Below are positions 1-8,536 of a stretch of DNA of 43,714 bases, one piece after another. Position 1 is the first letter of the stretch. The number at the start of each line of letters is the position of its first letter. The translations under genes and the position numbers were made by a program. The stretch comes from Allorhizocola rhizosphaerae (lineage in GTDB: Bacteria > Actinomycetota > Actinomycetes > Mycobacteriales > Micromonosporaceae), in assembly GCF_003426775.1 (NCBI RefSeq), contig NZ_QJUG01000050.1, positions 1-43,714 of the forward strand, read 5' to 3'. The notes beneath the pieces are model-generated. The model ran no database searches. It was not told where the DNA came from and worked only from the letters and a program-made list of their open reading frames with translations.

Positions 1-1255
1 CCGACCGTACCGGCCGGGCGAATGGGTGGGCCAGGCCGAGGGTCACCGGCCGGGGCAGCGGTAGCCGCGCGGTCAGCCGCGACGCCCACTGGCCGCGCCC
101 CGGCTTCGGTGTGCGCCCGACCGCCAGCACGTCAACCGTGCGCAGCCGCCCGGCCCGCGCCGCTGCGGCAAAAGCGGTCGCGACGACCAGAGTCAGGGCG
201 CCCGCGAGCACAGCGACGTTGACCCACGGCGTGACACCGGAGTCTGACGTGCCGTAGACCCGATTGGTCTGCGCCAGGATCGGGATGGCCAGCAGGTTGC
301 CCGCGACGACGCCGAGGACGCCGCCCACCGCCGCCGGGATCAGCGCCTGGACGATGTAGGCCCGCACGACCTGTCGCGGCGTGAACCCGAGCGCCTTGAG
401 GATGCCGATGCGGCGCGTGCCCGTGCTGACCGCGCCGGCGATCACGTTGCCGATGATGAGCACCGCCATGAGCACGCTCAGCACACCGAACGCGATCAGG
501 AACGGGATCAGCAGCACGGCGTTGCCGGCGCTCTCGGTCCGCATCGTGAGCCACGAGCGGACCCCGGTCATCGCCCCCTCGGGCAAGCCTGCCTGCACGG
601 CCGCGCGGCCCGCATCGACCTGACCCTCGGTGTCGGCGGAGGCGAAGCGGTACAACATCTGAAGGCCGGTCGCGGCGGTCAACGCCGCGACCTGTTCCGG
701 CGCGACCCAGCCGCCCGCGGTCTCGCTGATCGACCGGGCCCTGCCGACCACGGTCAGGGCGGGGCTGCCCGCAACGTTCGGCAGCGCAAGCACCTCACCG
801 ATTTTCGGTTCCATGCCGGGCGGCATCCGGCCGTCGCTGTGCAGCACGATCTCGCCGGGTCCGGTCACCCACCGGCCTTCGAGCATCGTGACCACGTCGA
901 CAGCCCCGCCCGGATCGGCACGCCCGGCCACGGTGATAGGGCGCACCGGTCGATCGCCCGCTCTGACCGGCGTGATCAACGCGGTCGGGAACGGGCCGGC
1001 CGACGCGACCACCCCGGCGGCGTTGGCCGTCGCGGCCACCTGCGCGGCCGTGACCTTGGCCGGGTCGAACTGCGCGGCCAGGTGCGGGCCGCTCTGCTGG
1101 GCGAACGCCCGGTCGAACGGCGCGCGCGACGCGACCATCAGCGTGCCACCGAGCACACCCGACGTCACGGCGATCAGCACGACGAGTCCAATCACGACGG
1201 TCTGCACCCGTTTGCGGCCGACACCGGAGCGGACCACCCTGCCCAGCGCGCTCAT
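1..1255 (-). CDS. ABC transporter permease, FtsX/MacB-like (3' part beyond window)
   Basis: This is the membrane subunit of a MacB/LolCDE-type exporter. The start ATG at 1255 overlaps the stop of the upstream ATPase gene (ATGA), so the two are translationally coupled. The frame stays open to the window edge, giving about 418 residues. After a short basic N-terminus (VVRSGVGRKR) comes a membrane segment (VVIGLVVLIAVTSGVLGG) and a large extracytoplasmic region. Near 560-250 lies a typical FtsX core, with hydrophobic segments, the cytoplasmic motif RRIGILKALGFTPRQV and more membrane helices. The usual two-domain actinobacterial protein is about 780-850 residues, so roughly half is visible. The substrate is unknown. 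The divergent two-component system suggests control by envelope stress or antimicrobial peptides (inference). Confidence 0.9.
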   Translation of the reverse strand, partial: MSALGRVVRSGVGRKRVQTVVIGLVVLIAVTSGVLGGTLMVASRAPFDRAFAQQSGPHLAAQFDPAKVTAAQVAATANAAGVVASAGPFPTALITPVRAGDRPVRPITVAGRADPGGAVDVVTMLEGRWVTGPGEIVLHSDGRMPPGMEPKIGEVLALPNVAGSPALTVVGRARSISETAGGWVAPEQVAALTAATGLQMLYRFASADTEGQVDAGRAAVQAGLPEGAMTGVRSWLTMRTESAGNAVLLIPFLIAFGVLSVLMAVLIIGNVIAGAVSTGTRRIGILKALGFTPRQVVRAYIVQALIPAAVGGVLGVVAGNLLAIPILAQTNRVYGTSDSGVTPWVNVAVLAGALTLVVATAFAAAARAGRLRTVDVLAVGRTPKPGRGQWASRLTARLPLPRPVTLGLAHPFARPVRS

Positions 1256-1947
1256 GAAGCACGCTCCCGCCGCGCGGTGTCATCCGCGACCTGGCCGTCG
1301 ACGAGCTGGACGGTCCGTGTCGCGCACGACTGCGCCAGGGCCAGATCGTGCGTCACCAGCACGATGGTCTGCCCGTCGGCGTGCAGGTCCTTGAGCAGCT
1401 GCCGGACCTCCCCACCGGACGCGGTGTCCAGCGCGCCGGTCGGCTCGTCGGCCAGCAGCAGCGCGGGCCGGTTCATCAGGGCCCGTGCCACCGCCACCCG
1501 CTGCCGCTCGCCACCGGACAGCCGGCCCGGATAAGCGCGGGCATGCCGGTCGATGCCGAGCGTGCTCAGCAGTTCGGCCGCCCGGCGCTGCGCCGCGCCG
1601 CGCGGCATCCCGCCCAGCTGCGCGGGCAGCATGACGTTGTCGGCGACGGTCAGGTCGTCGAGCAGGTTGAAAAACTGGAAGACCATGCCGATTTTGGCGC
1701 GGCGATAGCGGGCCGAGGCGGCCTCGCCCAGCTTGTCGACGCGCACGCCGTCCACGGTCACGGTGCCGCCGGTCGGCCGGTCCAGCCCGGCCACGAGATT
1801 TAGCAGCGTGGATTTGCCGCTGCCCGACGGCCCGAGGATGGCCACGGCCTCCCCGGTCGCAATCGTCAGCGACACGTTGTCCAGCGCGGGCGGGCCCTCG
1901 TCATAGCGGCGGCTCACCGCGCTCAGCTCGATCACTGGAGCGCTCAT
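1252..1947 (-). CDS. ABC transporter ATP-binding protein, MacB/LolD-like
   Basis: The 231-residue nucleotide-binding subunit powers the FtsX-type permease that follows it. Visible motifs are the Walker A GPSGSGKST (about residues 39-47), the family motif FQFFNLLDDLTVADNV, the signature LSGGERQRVAVARAL and Walker B LLLADEPTGALD with the D-loop and a switch histidine (VTHDLA). The length and the FNLL motif are those of the MacB/LolD/FtsE branch rather than of import ATPases. The start at 1947 is the first Met of a conserved N-terminus (PVIELSAVSRRYDEG). It is the first gene of a two-gene operon reading away from the kinase gene at 2159. Confidence 0.95.
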   Translation of the reverse strand: MSAPVIELSAVSRRYDEGPPALDNVSLTIATGEAVAILGPSGSGKSTLLNLVAGLDRPTGGTVTVDGVRVDKLGEAASARYRRAKIGMVFQFFNLLDDLTVADNVMLPAQLGGMPRGAAQRRAAELLSTLGIDRHARAYPGRLSGGERQRVAVARALMNRPALLLADEPTGALDTASGGEVRQLLKDLHADGQTIVLVTHDLALAQSCATRTVQLVDGQVADDTARRERAS

Positions 1948-2158
1948 GATGGTCTATCTCCTTCTGCTTCGGTCGCATCTGCGCCGTTGAAGCTAGGCCC
2001 GCTTCCGTGGCCGCCGCGTCTGCAAGCGGAGGCATATTCGGTACCTCATAGGAATGAGAAGAATCGGCGTCATCCCTGAGATGTAGTCCGCCGATGTAGC
2101 CCGGTGGTCAGGCGGGTGGATGCCGCGCCATGCCGGTGTCGGCAAGAATGGCCAGGTG
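1948..2158. promoter_or_regulatory. Divergent promoter region between ABC exporter and kinase operon
   Basis: This 211-bp gap separates the minus-strand exporter genes from the plus-strand kinase gene and must hold both promoters. It contains a 13-bp-period direct repeat of GATGTAG (2080-2086 and 2093-2099). It also has a palindromic GGTACC with a flanking GAGG/CCTC pair near 2030-2048. GAGGTACC recurs at about 5931, just ahead of the second exporter operon. These could be response-regulator sites, but no consensus is recognised and no -35/-10 pair stands out. Confidence 0.4.
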
Positions 2159-3427
2159 ATGAGTGTGGCGGCGATGGCCGGACGAGCGCTGGAATGGGTT
2201 CGGCAACTGCTGCGCCCGTCGGCTCCGCTGCCTCCGCTGTCGCGCCGGGGCGCGATCTTCGACGCGTTCCTGCCGCTGGGCCTCTATCTCCTCGCGATCC
2301 AGGCGGGCGGCGACGACGCCGAGCCGCGCACGCGCATGCCCCGGCCCGAGTTCGACCCGCCGGGGCCGCCGATGATCAGGGAGCCCTTCCCGGTGATCGA
2401 GGACGAGCAGACCGGCTGGCCGCTGGTCATGCTGATCGCGGTGCTGCCGCTGTTGTTCCGGCGGCGATGGCCGCTCGCCGTGCTGTGGATCGTGGTGCTC
2501 ACCGCCCCGCTGATCGTCGATTTCGAGGCCGCGCTGCGGCTGTCGTTTTACGCGTGCGTCATCGCGGGCTACACGGCCGCCGTCTACAGCCCATATCGCT
2601 TGCCCGCGCTGGCGAGCCTGCCGTTGGCCGCTTTCGTGTACGCGGAAATCCGCGAACCCGCGGTGCCCACGGTCCCGGACGGCGCCGTGCCCTTCCTCAT
2701 CCTGATCCCGATACTCGTGGTGGCAGAAGGCTTGCGCCGCTGGAAGGGCCGCGCGGACGGATTGGAGCGCGAGCAGGCCGAGGCCGTGCGCCGCGCCGCC
2801 GAGCAGGAACGGGCGCGCATCGCCCGCGAGCTGCACGATGTGGTCACGCACAACGTGAGCGTGATGGTGATCCAGGCCGGTGCGGCGCGCAAGGTGATGG
2901 ACGCCGATCCCGGGCAGGCGCGCGAGGCGCTGCTCGCGGTGGAGGCCGGGGGCAGGGCCGCGATGACCGAGCTGCGCCACGTCATGGGACTGCTCACGAT
3001 GGATGGGTCCGACCCGGAGGGCCTCGCCCCGCAGCCGGGGCTGGACCGCTTGGAGGCGCTGGTGCAGCGGGTGCGCGACACCGGGATGCCGGTCGAGCTG
3101 ACCGTGGCCGGGCAGCCGCGGCCACTGCTGCCCGGCGTCGAGCTCACCGCATACCGAGTGGTGCAGGAGGCGCTCACCAATACCGTCAAGCATGCGGCCG
3201 GGGCGAGCGCTTCTGTGCTCATCGAGTACGGTGACGACCGCCTGCGGGTGGAAGCGACCGACACCGGCGGCGGGCCGGCCGTGTCTGCCGCCAGTGGCAA
3301 CGGCAACGGCCGCGGGCTGTTGGGCCTGCGCGAGCGCCTCGCGGTGTACGGTGGCACTCTGCACGCGGGGCCGCGCCTGACCGGCGGATATCGTGTCGCC
3401 GCAATGATTCCCCTGGAGGCCTCGTGA
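2159..3427 (+). CDS. Sensor histidine kinase, HisKA_3 (NarL-type partner)
   Basis: A membrane histidine kinase of 422 residues from the ATG at 2159; an in-frame ATG at 2120 would add 13 residues of non-conserved sequence. The N-terminal half holds about four or five hydrophobic segments (for example FDAFLPLGLYLLAI, VPFLILIPILVVAEGL) with a short proline-rich outer loop and no large sensor domain, as in intramembrane-sensing LiaS/DesK-like kinases. The HisKA_3 box ERARIARELHDVVTHN places the phosphorylated His near residue 226. The ATPase domain shows the N box EALTNTVKHA, the G1 box DTGGG and G2 GRGLLGLRERL. The stop overlaps the regulator start (GTGA). Control of the divergent exporter is the natural inference. 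Confidence 0.93.
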   Translation: MSVAAMAGRALEWVRQLLRPSAPLPPLSRRGAIFDAFLPLGLYLLAIQAGGDDAEPRTRMPRPEFDPPGPPMIREPFPVIEDEQTGWPLVMLIAVLPLLFRRRWPLAVLWIVVLTAPLIVDFEAALRLSFYACVIAGYTAAVYSPYRLPALASLPLAAFVYAEIREPAVPTVPDGAVPFLILIPILVVAEGLRRWKGRADGLEREQAEAVRRAAEQERARIARELHDVVTHNVSVMVIQAGAARKVMDADPGQAREALLAVEAGGRAAMTELRHVMGLLTMDGSDPEGLAPQPGLDRLEALVQRVRDTGMPVELTVAGQPRPLLPGVELTAYRVVQEALTNTVKHAAGASASVLIEYGDDRLRVEATDTGGGPAVSAASGNGNGRGLLGLRERLAVYGGTLHAGPRLTGGYRVAAMIPLEAS

Positions 3428-4098
3428 CCGTGCCGCTGCGCGTCGTCCTCGCGGACGACCAGGCGTTGGTGCGCACCGGATTCCGGATGATCCTCATGGC
3501 CGACGGCATAGACGTGGTCGCGGAGGCGACCAACGGCGCGGAGGCCGTGGACGCGGTCCGGCGCACGCTGCCCGATGTCGTGCTGATGGACATCCGGATG
3601 CCGGAGATGGACGGGCTGGAGGCGACCAGGCGCATCCTCACGGGCACCGCCGCCGAGCCACGCGTGATCATCCTGACCACGTTTGACCTCGACCACTACG
3701 TGTATGCGGCGCTGTCGGCAGGCGCGAGCGGGTTCCTGCTCAAGGATGTGACGCCGGAGCATCTCGTCGCCGCCGTTCGCCTGGTGCGGTCGGGCGACGC
3801 GTTGCTGGCGCCCGCCATCACGCGGCGGCTCGTGGAACGGTTCGCCGGGCGCGACCCCGAGACGGCCACGAGGGTCCACCGTGACCTGTCCGCGCTGACC
3901 CCGCGCGAGCTGGAGGTGCTGCGCCTGCTGGCCCAGGGGCTGAGCAACGCCGAGCTGGCCGCGCGCCTGTATCTGTCCGAGGCGACCGTCAAGACACACG
4001 TCGCCCGCATTCTGGCCAAGCTCGGATTGCGCGACCGTGTCCAGGCCGTAGTCGTCGCGTACGAGACCGGCCTGGTCAGCCCGGGGGAAACGAGCTGA
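3424..4098 (+). CDS. Response regulator, NarL/LuxR family
   Basis: A 224-residue DNA-binding response regulator starting at a GTG that overlaps the stop of the kinase gene. The receiver domain has the acidic pair (LADDQ), phosphoacceptor Asp56 in VVLMDIRMPEMDG, the conserved Thr (IILTTF) and Lys (FLLKDV). The C-terminal LuxR-type helix-turn-helix is complete: LTPRELEVLRLLAQGLSNAE, then a recognition helix in SEATVKTHVARILAKL. It is the cognate partner of the preceding HisKA_3 kinase. Its stop sits directly against a 49-bp repeat that recurs after the exporter at 7632. Confidence 0.95.
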   Translation: MTVPLRVVLADDQALVRTGFRMILMADGIDVVAEATNGAEAVDAVRRTLPDVVLMDIRMPEMDGLEATRRILTGTAAEPRVIILTTFDLDHYVYAALSAGASGFLLKDVTPEHLVAAVRLVRSGDALLAPAITRRLVERFAGRDPETATRVHRDLSALTPRELEVLRLLAQGLSNAELAARLYLSEATVKTHVARILAKLGLRDRVQAVVVAYETGLVSPGETS

Positions 4099-4145
4099 TC
4101 ATGAACTTACGTCCATGTTCGACGGTGTGTCGCGGCAGTGACTTC
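4097..4145 (+). repeat. 49-bp intergenic direct repeat, copy 1
   Basis: This sequence begins GATCATGAACTTACGTCCAT and ends TGACTTC. It matches 7632-7680 at 46 of 49 positions. It starts within the last two bases of the preceding stop codon and contains GAAC-N10-GTTC. It lies between the first and second two-component pairs. Its role is unknown; the placement, directly after a stop codon in both copies, suggests a 3' element or a duplication scar rather than a promoter. Confidence 0.85.
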
Positions 4146-4183
4146 GTGGTCAACACCGCTGCGGCGGGCGGCGGGAGCGCCTG

Positions 4184-5257
4184 ATGATCCGGTCGTGGCG
4201 TGCGGTGCTGGCCGTGACAGTCGTGCTGACAGCGGTGTTCGTGGTGTCGGGCGGGTGGGATCGCGCGCATGTGGCCCGCGACGTGGTCCTGATCGCGCTC
4301 AACACGTTGCCGCTGCTGCTTTTGCGCCATCAGCCGGTCGCGGCGGTGCTCGTGATTTGCGCGGCCTATCCCGCGTGGCTGGTGGCCGGGCACGAGGCCA
4401 GCATGTTCCAGTCCCTGCCCATGCTCGCGGCCCTCTACGCCTCCGGCGCGTGGGCCAAACCGTTGTGGGTGCGGGCGATCGCGCTCGTGGCACCGGTCTG
4501 GTGCCTGTACGCGGTGCTGTCCGGCTGGTGGGAGGGCGCCGGGTTGGGCGACGTGGGCTACATCGTGGTCATGTTCGTTCTCATGTGGACACTCGGGGTG
4601 GTGGTGGCGGCGCTGGAGGCGGCGCGGCGTGAGCTGGCCGACCGGGCCGTGCTCGACGAGCGCGCCAGGATCGCACGCGAACTGCACGATGTCATCGCCC
4701 ATGCGATGAGCGTCATCACGGTACGGGCCGGGGTGGGCGCGCATTTGATCGAGTCGCGGCCGCGTGAGGCGGCCGAGGCGCTCAGCGTGATCGAGCGGAC
4801 CGGGCGGGAGGCGCTGACCGAGATGCGCCGGATGCTCACCGTGCTTCGCGACCCGCATCCACATGCGCCGCAACAGCTTCCGCAACCCGGTCTGGCTGAC
4901 GTGCTGACGCTCGTGGAGCATGTGCGCGCCGCGGGCGTCGCGGTCGCGGTCACGACCGCCGGCAAGGTGCGCGCTCTGCCCGCCGGGCTGGATCTGGCCG
5001 CGTACCGGATAATCCAAGAAGCATTGACCAATGTGGTCAAGCACGCTCCAGGGACGAAGGCGACAATCCTTATGCGGTACCAGGATGAGGCCCTGCGCCT
5101 CGAAATCGGCAACGCGGCCAGCGGGCCGGCCGGGCCGATCACCCCCGGGCAGGGCATGCGTGGCATGGCCGAGCGGGCCGCGCTCTACGACGGCAACTTC
5201 GAGGCGGGCCCGGACGGCGAGGGCGGGTTCCGAGTCGCGGTAACGTTCCCCACATGA
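4184..5257 (+). CDS. Sensor histidine kinase, HisKA_3, second copy
   Basis: The 357-residue kinase starts at an ATG preceded by GGGAG. The N-terminus is a block of about five membrane helices (AVLAVTVVLTAVFVV, LIALNTLPLLLL, VLVICAAYPAWLV, YIVVMFVLMWTLGVVVAAL) with almost no extracytoplasmic loop. A short helix leads to the HisKA_3 motif ERARIARELHDVIAHAMSV, with the His at about residue 168. The ATPase domain has EALTNVVKHAPG and GQGMRGMAERA, but the G1 box is weak (IGNAASGP in place of DxGxG), as in some LiaS-like kinases. It overlaps the next regulator by ATGA. It is a paralogue of the kinase at 2159 and probably controls the exporter at 5985-7639. Confidence 0.92.
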   Translation: MIRSWRAVLAVTVVLTAVFVVSGGWDRAHVARDVVLIALNTLPLLLLRHQPVAAVLVICAAYPAWLVAGHEASMFQSLPMLAALYASGAWAKPLWVRAIALVAPVWCLYAVLSGWWEGAGLGDVGYIVVMFVLMWTLGVVVAALEAARRELADRAVLDERARIARELHDVIAHAMSVITVRAGVGAHLIESRPREAAEALSVIERTGREALTEMRRMLTVLRDPHPHAPQQLPQPGLADVLTLVEHVRAAGVAVAVTTAGKVRALPAGLDLAAYRIIQEALTNVVKHAPGTKATILMRYQDEALRLEIGNAASGPAGPITPGQGMRGMAERAALYDGNFEAGPDGEGGFRVAVTFPT

Positions 5258-5913
5258 TCCGTGTCGTGGTGGTCGACGACCAGGAGTTGGTGCGTGCGGG
5301 CTTCTGCGCGCTGCTCGACGCCGACCCGGGCATCGAGCTCGTCGGCGAGGCGGGCGACGGACTGTCCGCTGTGGAGCTTGTGCGTTCCCACAGGACCGAC
5401 GTTGTGCTCATGGACATCCGCATGCCGGGCATGAACGGCATCGAGGCCACCCGCCTGATCCGGGCCATGCCCGACCCACCCGAGGTGCTGATCCTCACCA
5501 CCTTCGACACCGACGAGAACGCGTTCGACGCGCTGGCGGCGGGCGCGGCCGGGTTCCTGGTCAAGGACACGCCGCCGGTGCAACTGCTGCAGGCGATCCA
5601 GGCGGCCGACAGCGGCGGTGCGGTGATTTCGCCCGCGACGACCCGTCGGCTGGTGGACCACCTCGTCGCCGCCCGCATGCAACGGGACCGGCCCGTGCCC
5701 GCCGGGCTGGAGACGCTGACCGAGCGGGAGCGCGAGGTGCTCGCGCTGGTCGCGCGTGGCTGCTCCAACCGGGAGATCGCCACGCGCCTGCGCATCGCGG
5801 AGCTGACGACCAAGACACACGTGTCGCGGATCCTCACCAAGCTCGGGCTCGACAGCCGGGTGCAGGCCGCGGCGCTCGCCTATCAGACCGGTCTGGTGAA
5901 GCCGGGCGACTGA
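5254..5913 (+). CDS. Response regulator, NarL/LuxR family, second copy
   Basis: A 219-residue regulator with a receiver domain (acidic residues in VVVVDDQE, Asp54 in VVLMDIRMPGMNG, Thr in LILTTF, Lys in FLVKDT) and a LuxR helix-turn-helix (LTEREREVLALVARGCSNRE, then LTTKTHVSRILTKL). The ATG overlaps the kinase stop. The C-terminus (RVQAAALAYQTGLVKPGD) resembles that of the regulator at 3424 (RVQAVVVAYETGLVSPGE), so the two pairs are probably an old tandem duplication. The ABC-2 exporter genes begin 71 bp downstream. Confidence 0.95.
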   Translation: MIRVVVVDDQELVRAGFCALLDADPGIELVGEAGDGLSAVELVRSHRTDVVLMDIRMPGMNGIEATRLIRAMPDPPEVLILTTFDTDENAFDALAAGAAGFLVKDTPPVQLLQAIQAADSGGAVISPATTRRLVDHLVAARMQRDRPVPAGLETLTEREREVLALVARGCSNREIATRLRIAELTTKTHVSRILTKLGLDSRVQAAALAYQTGLVKPGD

Positions 5914-5984
5914 CCGCGTACGGCAAAAGAGGTACCACCAATTGGCGACGACGCACAGCCCTGGTATCTCTAGCGTTTTCTCCC

Positions 5985-6911
5985 ATGGACAATGTCATCA
6001 CCGTGGAGCATCTGCACAAGCGTTACGGCGACGCGGTCGCGATCGAGGACGTCTCGTTCGAGGTGCGCCGGGGCGAGATCTTCGGCATCCTCGGGCCGAA
6101 CGGCGCGGGCAAGAGCACGACCGTGGAGTGCCTGCAGGGCTTGCGCAGCGCGACCCGCGGCCGGCTCGCCGTGCTCGGGCTCGACCCCGGGCGGGAGGCG
6201 GCGCGTCTGCGCCGGCGCATCGGCTCGCAGTTGCAGTCGTCGGCCCTGCCCGAGCGGCTGCGGGTGGGCGAGGCGATCCGGCTGTTCGCGCGGCTGCACC
6301 AGCAACAGGTCGATGTGGACGCCACCCTGGCGGAGTGGGGCCTGCAGGCGTTGCGGCGCAAGGCCTATGCCACGCTGTCGGGCGGCCAGCAGCAGCGGGT
6401 GTTCCTCGCGCTCGCCCTGCTCGGCCGGCCCGAGGTGGTGTTCCTCGACGAGCTCACGACCGGGCTCGACCCGACCGCGCGGCGCGAGACGTGGCAACTG
6501 GTCCGGCGGGTGCGTGACCGGGGCGCGACCGTCGTGCTGGTCACGCATTTGATGGAGGAGGCCGAGGCGCTGTGCGACCGGATCGCCGTCATCGATCGGG
6601 GCCGGGTCGTCGCCGCCGACACACCCGGTGCGCTGACGGCTCTGCGCGGAGGCCCGGTGCGAATAACGTTCAGCGTCAACGGATATGACCCGCGCGGTTT
6701 GTCCTCCCTGGCCGGGGTCGAGTCGGTGAGCATCGACGCGGGCCGGGTCACCGTCACCGGGAGCGCGTCGAGTGCCGTCGATGTGGCCGCAGCCCTTGCG
6801 GCCCAAGGGATCGCGCCGCCCGACTATCGCACGCACTACCCGTCGCTCGAAGACGTCTTCCTGGCCCTGACCGGGCACCGCCTCACTCTCACCGAAGGAT
6901 CACCGCGATGA
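5985..6911 (+). CDS. ABC-2 exporter ATP-binding protein, DrrA-like
   Basis: A 308-residue ATPase of the drug/antibiotic exporter class. Walker A GPNGAGKST lies at about residues 38-46, the signature is LSGGQQQRVFLALAL, and the switch is VTHLMEEAEALCDRI. Walker B reads VVFLDELTTGLD, with Leu where most relatives have Pro (DEPTTGLD). The extra C-terminal domain (about 215-308, from VRITFSVNGYDP) is the accessory domain of DrrA-type proteins. The stop overlaps the permease start. The regulator gene 71 bp upstream points to control by the second two-component system. Confidence 0.93.
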   Translation: MDNVITVEHLHKRYGDAVAIEDVSFEVRRGEIFGILGPNGAGKSTTVECLQGLRSATRGRLAVLGLDPGREAARLRRRIGSQLQSSALPERLRVGEAIRLFARLHQQQVDVDATLAEWGLQALRRKAYATLSGGQQQRVFLALALLGRPEVVFLDELTTGLDPTARRETWQLVRRVRDRGATVVLVTHLMEEAEALCDRIAVIDRGRVVAADTPGALTALRGGPVRITFSVNGYDPRGLSSLAGVESVSIDAGRVTVTGSASSAVDVAAALAAQGIAPPDYRTHYPSLEDVFLALTGHRLTLTEGSPR

Positions 6912-7639
6912 CCCTGTACCTCACCTGGACCGAGCTGAAGCTGCTGGCCCGCGAGCCACTCGTGCTCGTCGTGACATTGCTGTTTCCGTTGCTGTTGATG
7001 GCCTTGCTGCTGGCCTCGTTCGCGGGGGACACCGACCCGGTGTTCATGGGATTGGCGGGCACGGACTTCTACGTGACGTCCTATTTGGGCGCTGCGGTGG
7101 CCGCCATGGGTTTCATGGGCACACCAACACATCTGGCGTCCTATCGCGACAGTGGAGTGCTCCGGCGCTTCCAGGCGGCCGGTGTGCCGACCGCCTCGTT
7201 TGTCACCTCGCAGGTGCTCGTCATGTCGGTGCTGGCGGTCGTCGGGGCGGCCGCGATGATCGGCCTGGCGTATGCGGGGTTCGACATCGCCGCGCCCCGC
7301 TCGGTCGGTGGTGTTGTCGTCGGGTTTGTGGCGGGCATACTCGCCTTTGCCGGCATCGGCACGCTGCTCGGGTCGCTCATGCCGAGCGCGCGGGCGGCGC
7401 AGGGGCTCGGGCTGTTGCTGTTTTTCGGCACATTCTTCCTCGTCGGTGGCGGCCCGCCGCCCGGGGTGCTGCCCGACGCCCTCAACGACGCCGCGTCGCT
7501 CACGCCCACCGGGCTGCTCGTCGACGCCATCCGCACGCCCTGGACGGGCGGCGGCGTGGACTGGATCGCGGTAGCGGCGCTGGCCGGCGTCGCGCTCATC
7601 ACCCTCCCCCTCACCACCCGCTTTTCCGGTCGATCATGA
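6908..7639 (+). CDS. ABC-2 type permease, DrrB-like
   Basis: The 243-residue membrane subunit of the exporter, translationally coupled to the ATPase (ATGA). It has about six membrane segments: PLVLVVTLLFPLLLMALLLA, YLGAAVAAMGFMG, VLVMSVLAVVGAAAMIGLAYAG, VVVGFVAGILAFAGIGTLLG, GLGLLLFFGTFFLVGG and WIAVAALAGVALITLPL. The pattern and the loop ending LTPTGLLVDAIRTPW match the ABC-2 (DrrB/YhhJ) family. The substrate is not known. Its stop codon lies inside the second copy of the 49-bp repeat. Confidence 0.9.
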   Translation: MTLYLTWTELKLLAREPLVLVVTLLFPLLLMALLLASFAGDTDPVFMGLAGTDFYVTSYLGAAVAAMGFMGTPTHLASYRDSGVLRRFQAAGVPTASFVTSQVLVMSVLAVVGAAAMIGLAYAGFDIAAPRSVGGVVVGFVAGILAFAGIGTLLGSLMPSARAAQGLGLLLFFGTFFLVGGGPPPGVLPDALNDAASLTPTGLLVDAIRTPWTGGGVDWIAVAALAGVALITLPLTTRFSGRS

Positions 7640-7680
7640 ACTTACGTCCATGTTCGGCGGCGTGTCGCGGCATTGACTTC
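7632..7680 (+). repeat. 49-bp intergenic direct repeat, copy 2
   Basis: This copy matches 4097-4145 with three mismatches. It contains the last codons and stop of the ABC-2 permease gene, whereas copy 1 contains only the end of a regulator stop. The two copies bracket the second two-component system and the exporter, a unit of about 3.5 kb. Confidence 0.85.
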
Positions 7681-7728
7681 AACGCCGTCCAGATCGTCGA
7701 GACGGTCTGCGTCGGTGCGCAGCGATAG

Positions 7729-7756
7729 TTCCCGCGGCGCGCATGCGCCGCGGGAA
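7729..7756. terminator. Bidirectional hairpin terminator
   Basis: A perfect 12-bp stem (TTCCCGCGGCGC with its complement) around a GCAT loop. It lies between the convergent exporter operon and the lectin/lysozyme gene. There is no U-tract, as is common for actinomycete terminators. Confidence 0.8.
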
Positions 7757-7762
7757 GAGAAC

Positions 7763-8536
7763 TCACAGTTGGAAAATCGCGGCCGAGGCCTGGTTCAGAT
7801 GGTTGCGATACGCGCCGTTGGTGTAGACCACCCACGGTCGCCAGCTCGTCCCGCTCGACGAGATCCGCCACGCGGCGTTGGCGTTGTTCTGCGGCACGAA
7901 CAACCACGATTGTGAATAGCCGTGGATGCTGTTGATCTGCCACAGACCGGCGTCCCACGACCCATTGGTGTTGTGATTTACCGCATTTGGTACGCAGCTC
8001 GACTCGCCGAGGGCGACGGCGACCGCGGTTTGCAGGCTACCGTCGCGGAAGCCCGCCGAGTAGCCGACGCGAGCACACAATCCGGCGCCGCTCGACGGCA
8101 GGGGCGCGATGCGGCCGCCCCACGTGTTGGTGTTCCACAGCGGTTGGCCTGACGATGAGTAGAGCACGAGGTTGCCGTCCGTCTGCATGATCAGATAGGC
8201 GTTGTTCCGCCCGGCGGTGTTGGTCGCCTTGATCGCGCGCCCGTTGTGGTACATCACCACGTTGCCGTCGCCCTGCATGGCGAACGCGGTGCCGTTATAG
8301 CCGTGCGTGTAGCTGTGCCACAGCGCGGTACCGGAACTGGTGTAAACAACCGCATTGCCATCGGTTTGCATGGTGAAGCGGTAGGCATTGTTGGCGGACA
8401 CAATGGACTCTCCCGGATACAGCACCTGTCCGGGCAGCAGGCGGTCACCACTTCCCGCCGCTTGGGCGGGAGTGGCGGCCGCGGCCAGCGCGAGCGCGGC
8501 GGCGGCGAGCACCTTGACGAACGCCATGCCCCTCAT
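7763..8536 (-). CDS. Secreted B-lectin protein with C-terminal lysozyme-like domain
   Basis: A 257-residue secreted protein. The signal peptide (VKVLAAAALALAAAATPAQA) is followed by a bulb-type mannose-binding lectin domain with three repeats of the QxDxNxVxY sugar-binding motif (QTDGNAVVY, QGDGNVVMY, QTDGNLVLY). The C-terminal part (from about 150) resembles the lysozyme/transglycosylase fold: AVAVALGESSCVPNAVN carries the probable catalytic Glu, then AGLWQINSIHG and WRPWVVYTNGAYR. It presumably binds glycans and cuts peptidoglycan outside the cell. The start overlaps the stop of the upstream CHAP gene, so they form an operon. An in-frame Met three codons later is an alternative start. Confidence 0.85.
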   Translation of the reverse strand: MRGMAFVKVLAAAALALAAAATPAQAAGSGDRLLPGQVLYPGESIVSANNAYRFTMQTDGNAVVYTSSGTALWHSYTHGYNGTAFAMQGDGNVVMYHNGRAIKATNTAGRNNAYLIMQTDGNLVLYSSSGQPLWNTNTWGGRIAPLPSSGAGLCARVGYSAGFRDGSLQTAVAVALGESSCVPNAVNHNTNGSWDAGLWQINSIHGYSQSWLFVPQNNANAAWRISSSGTSWRPWVVYTNGAYRNHLNQASAAIFQL

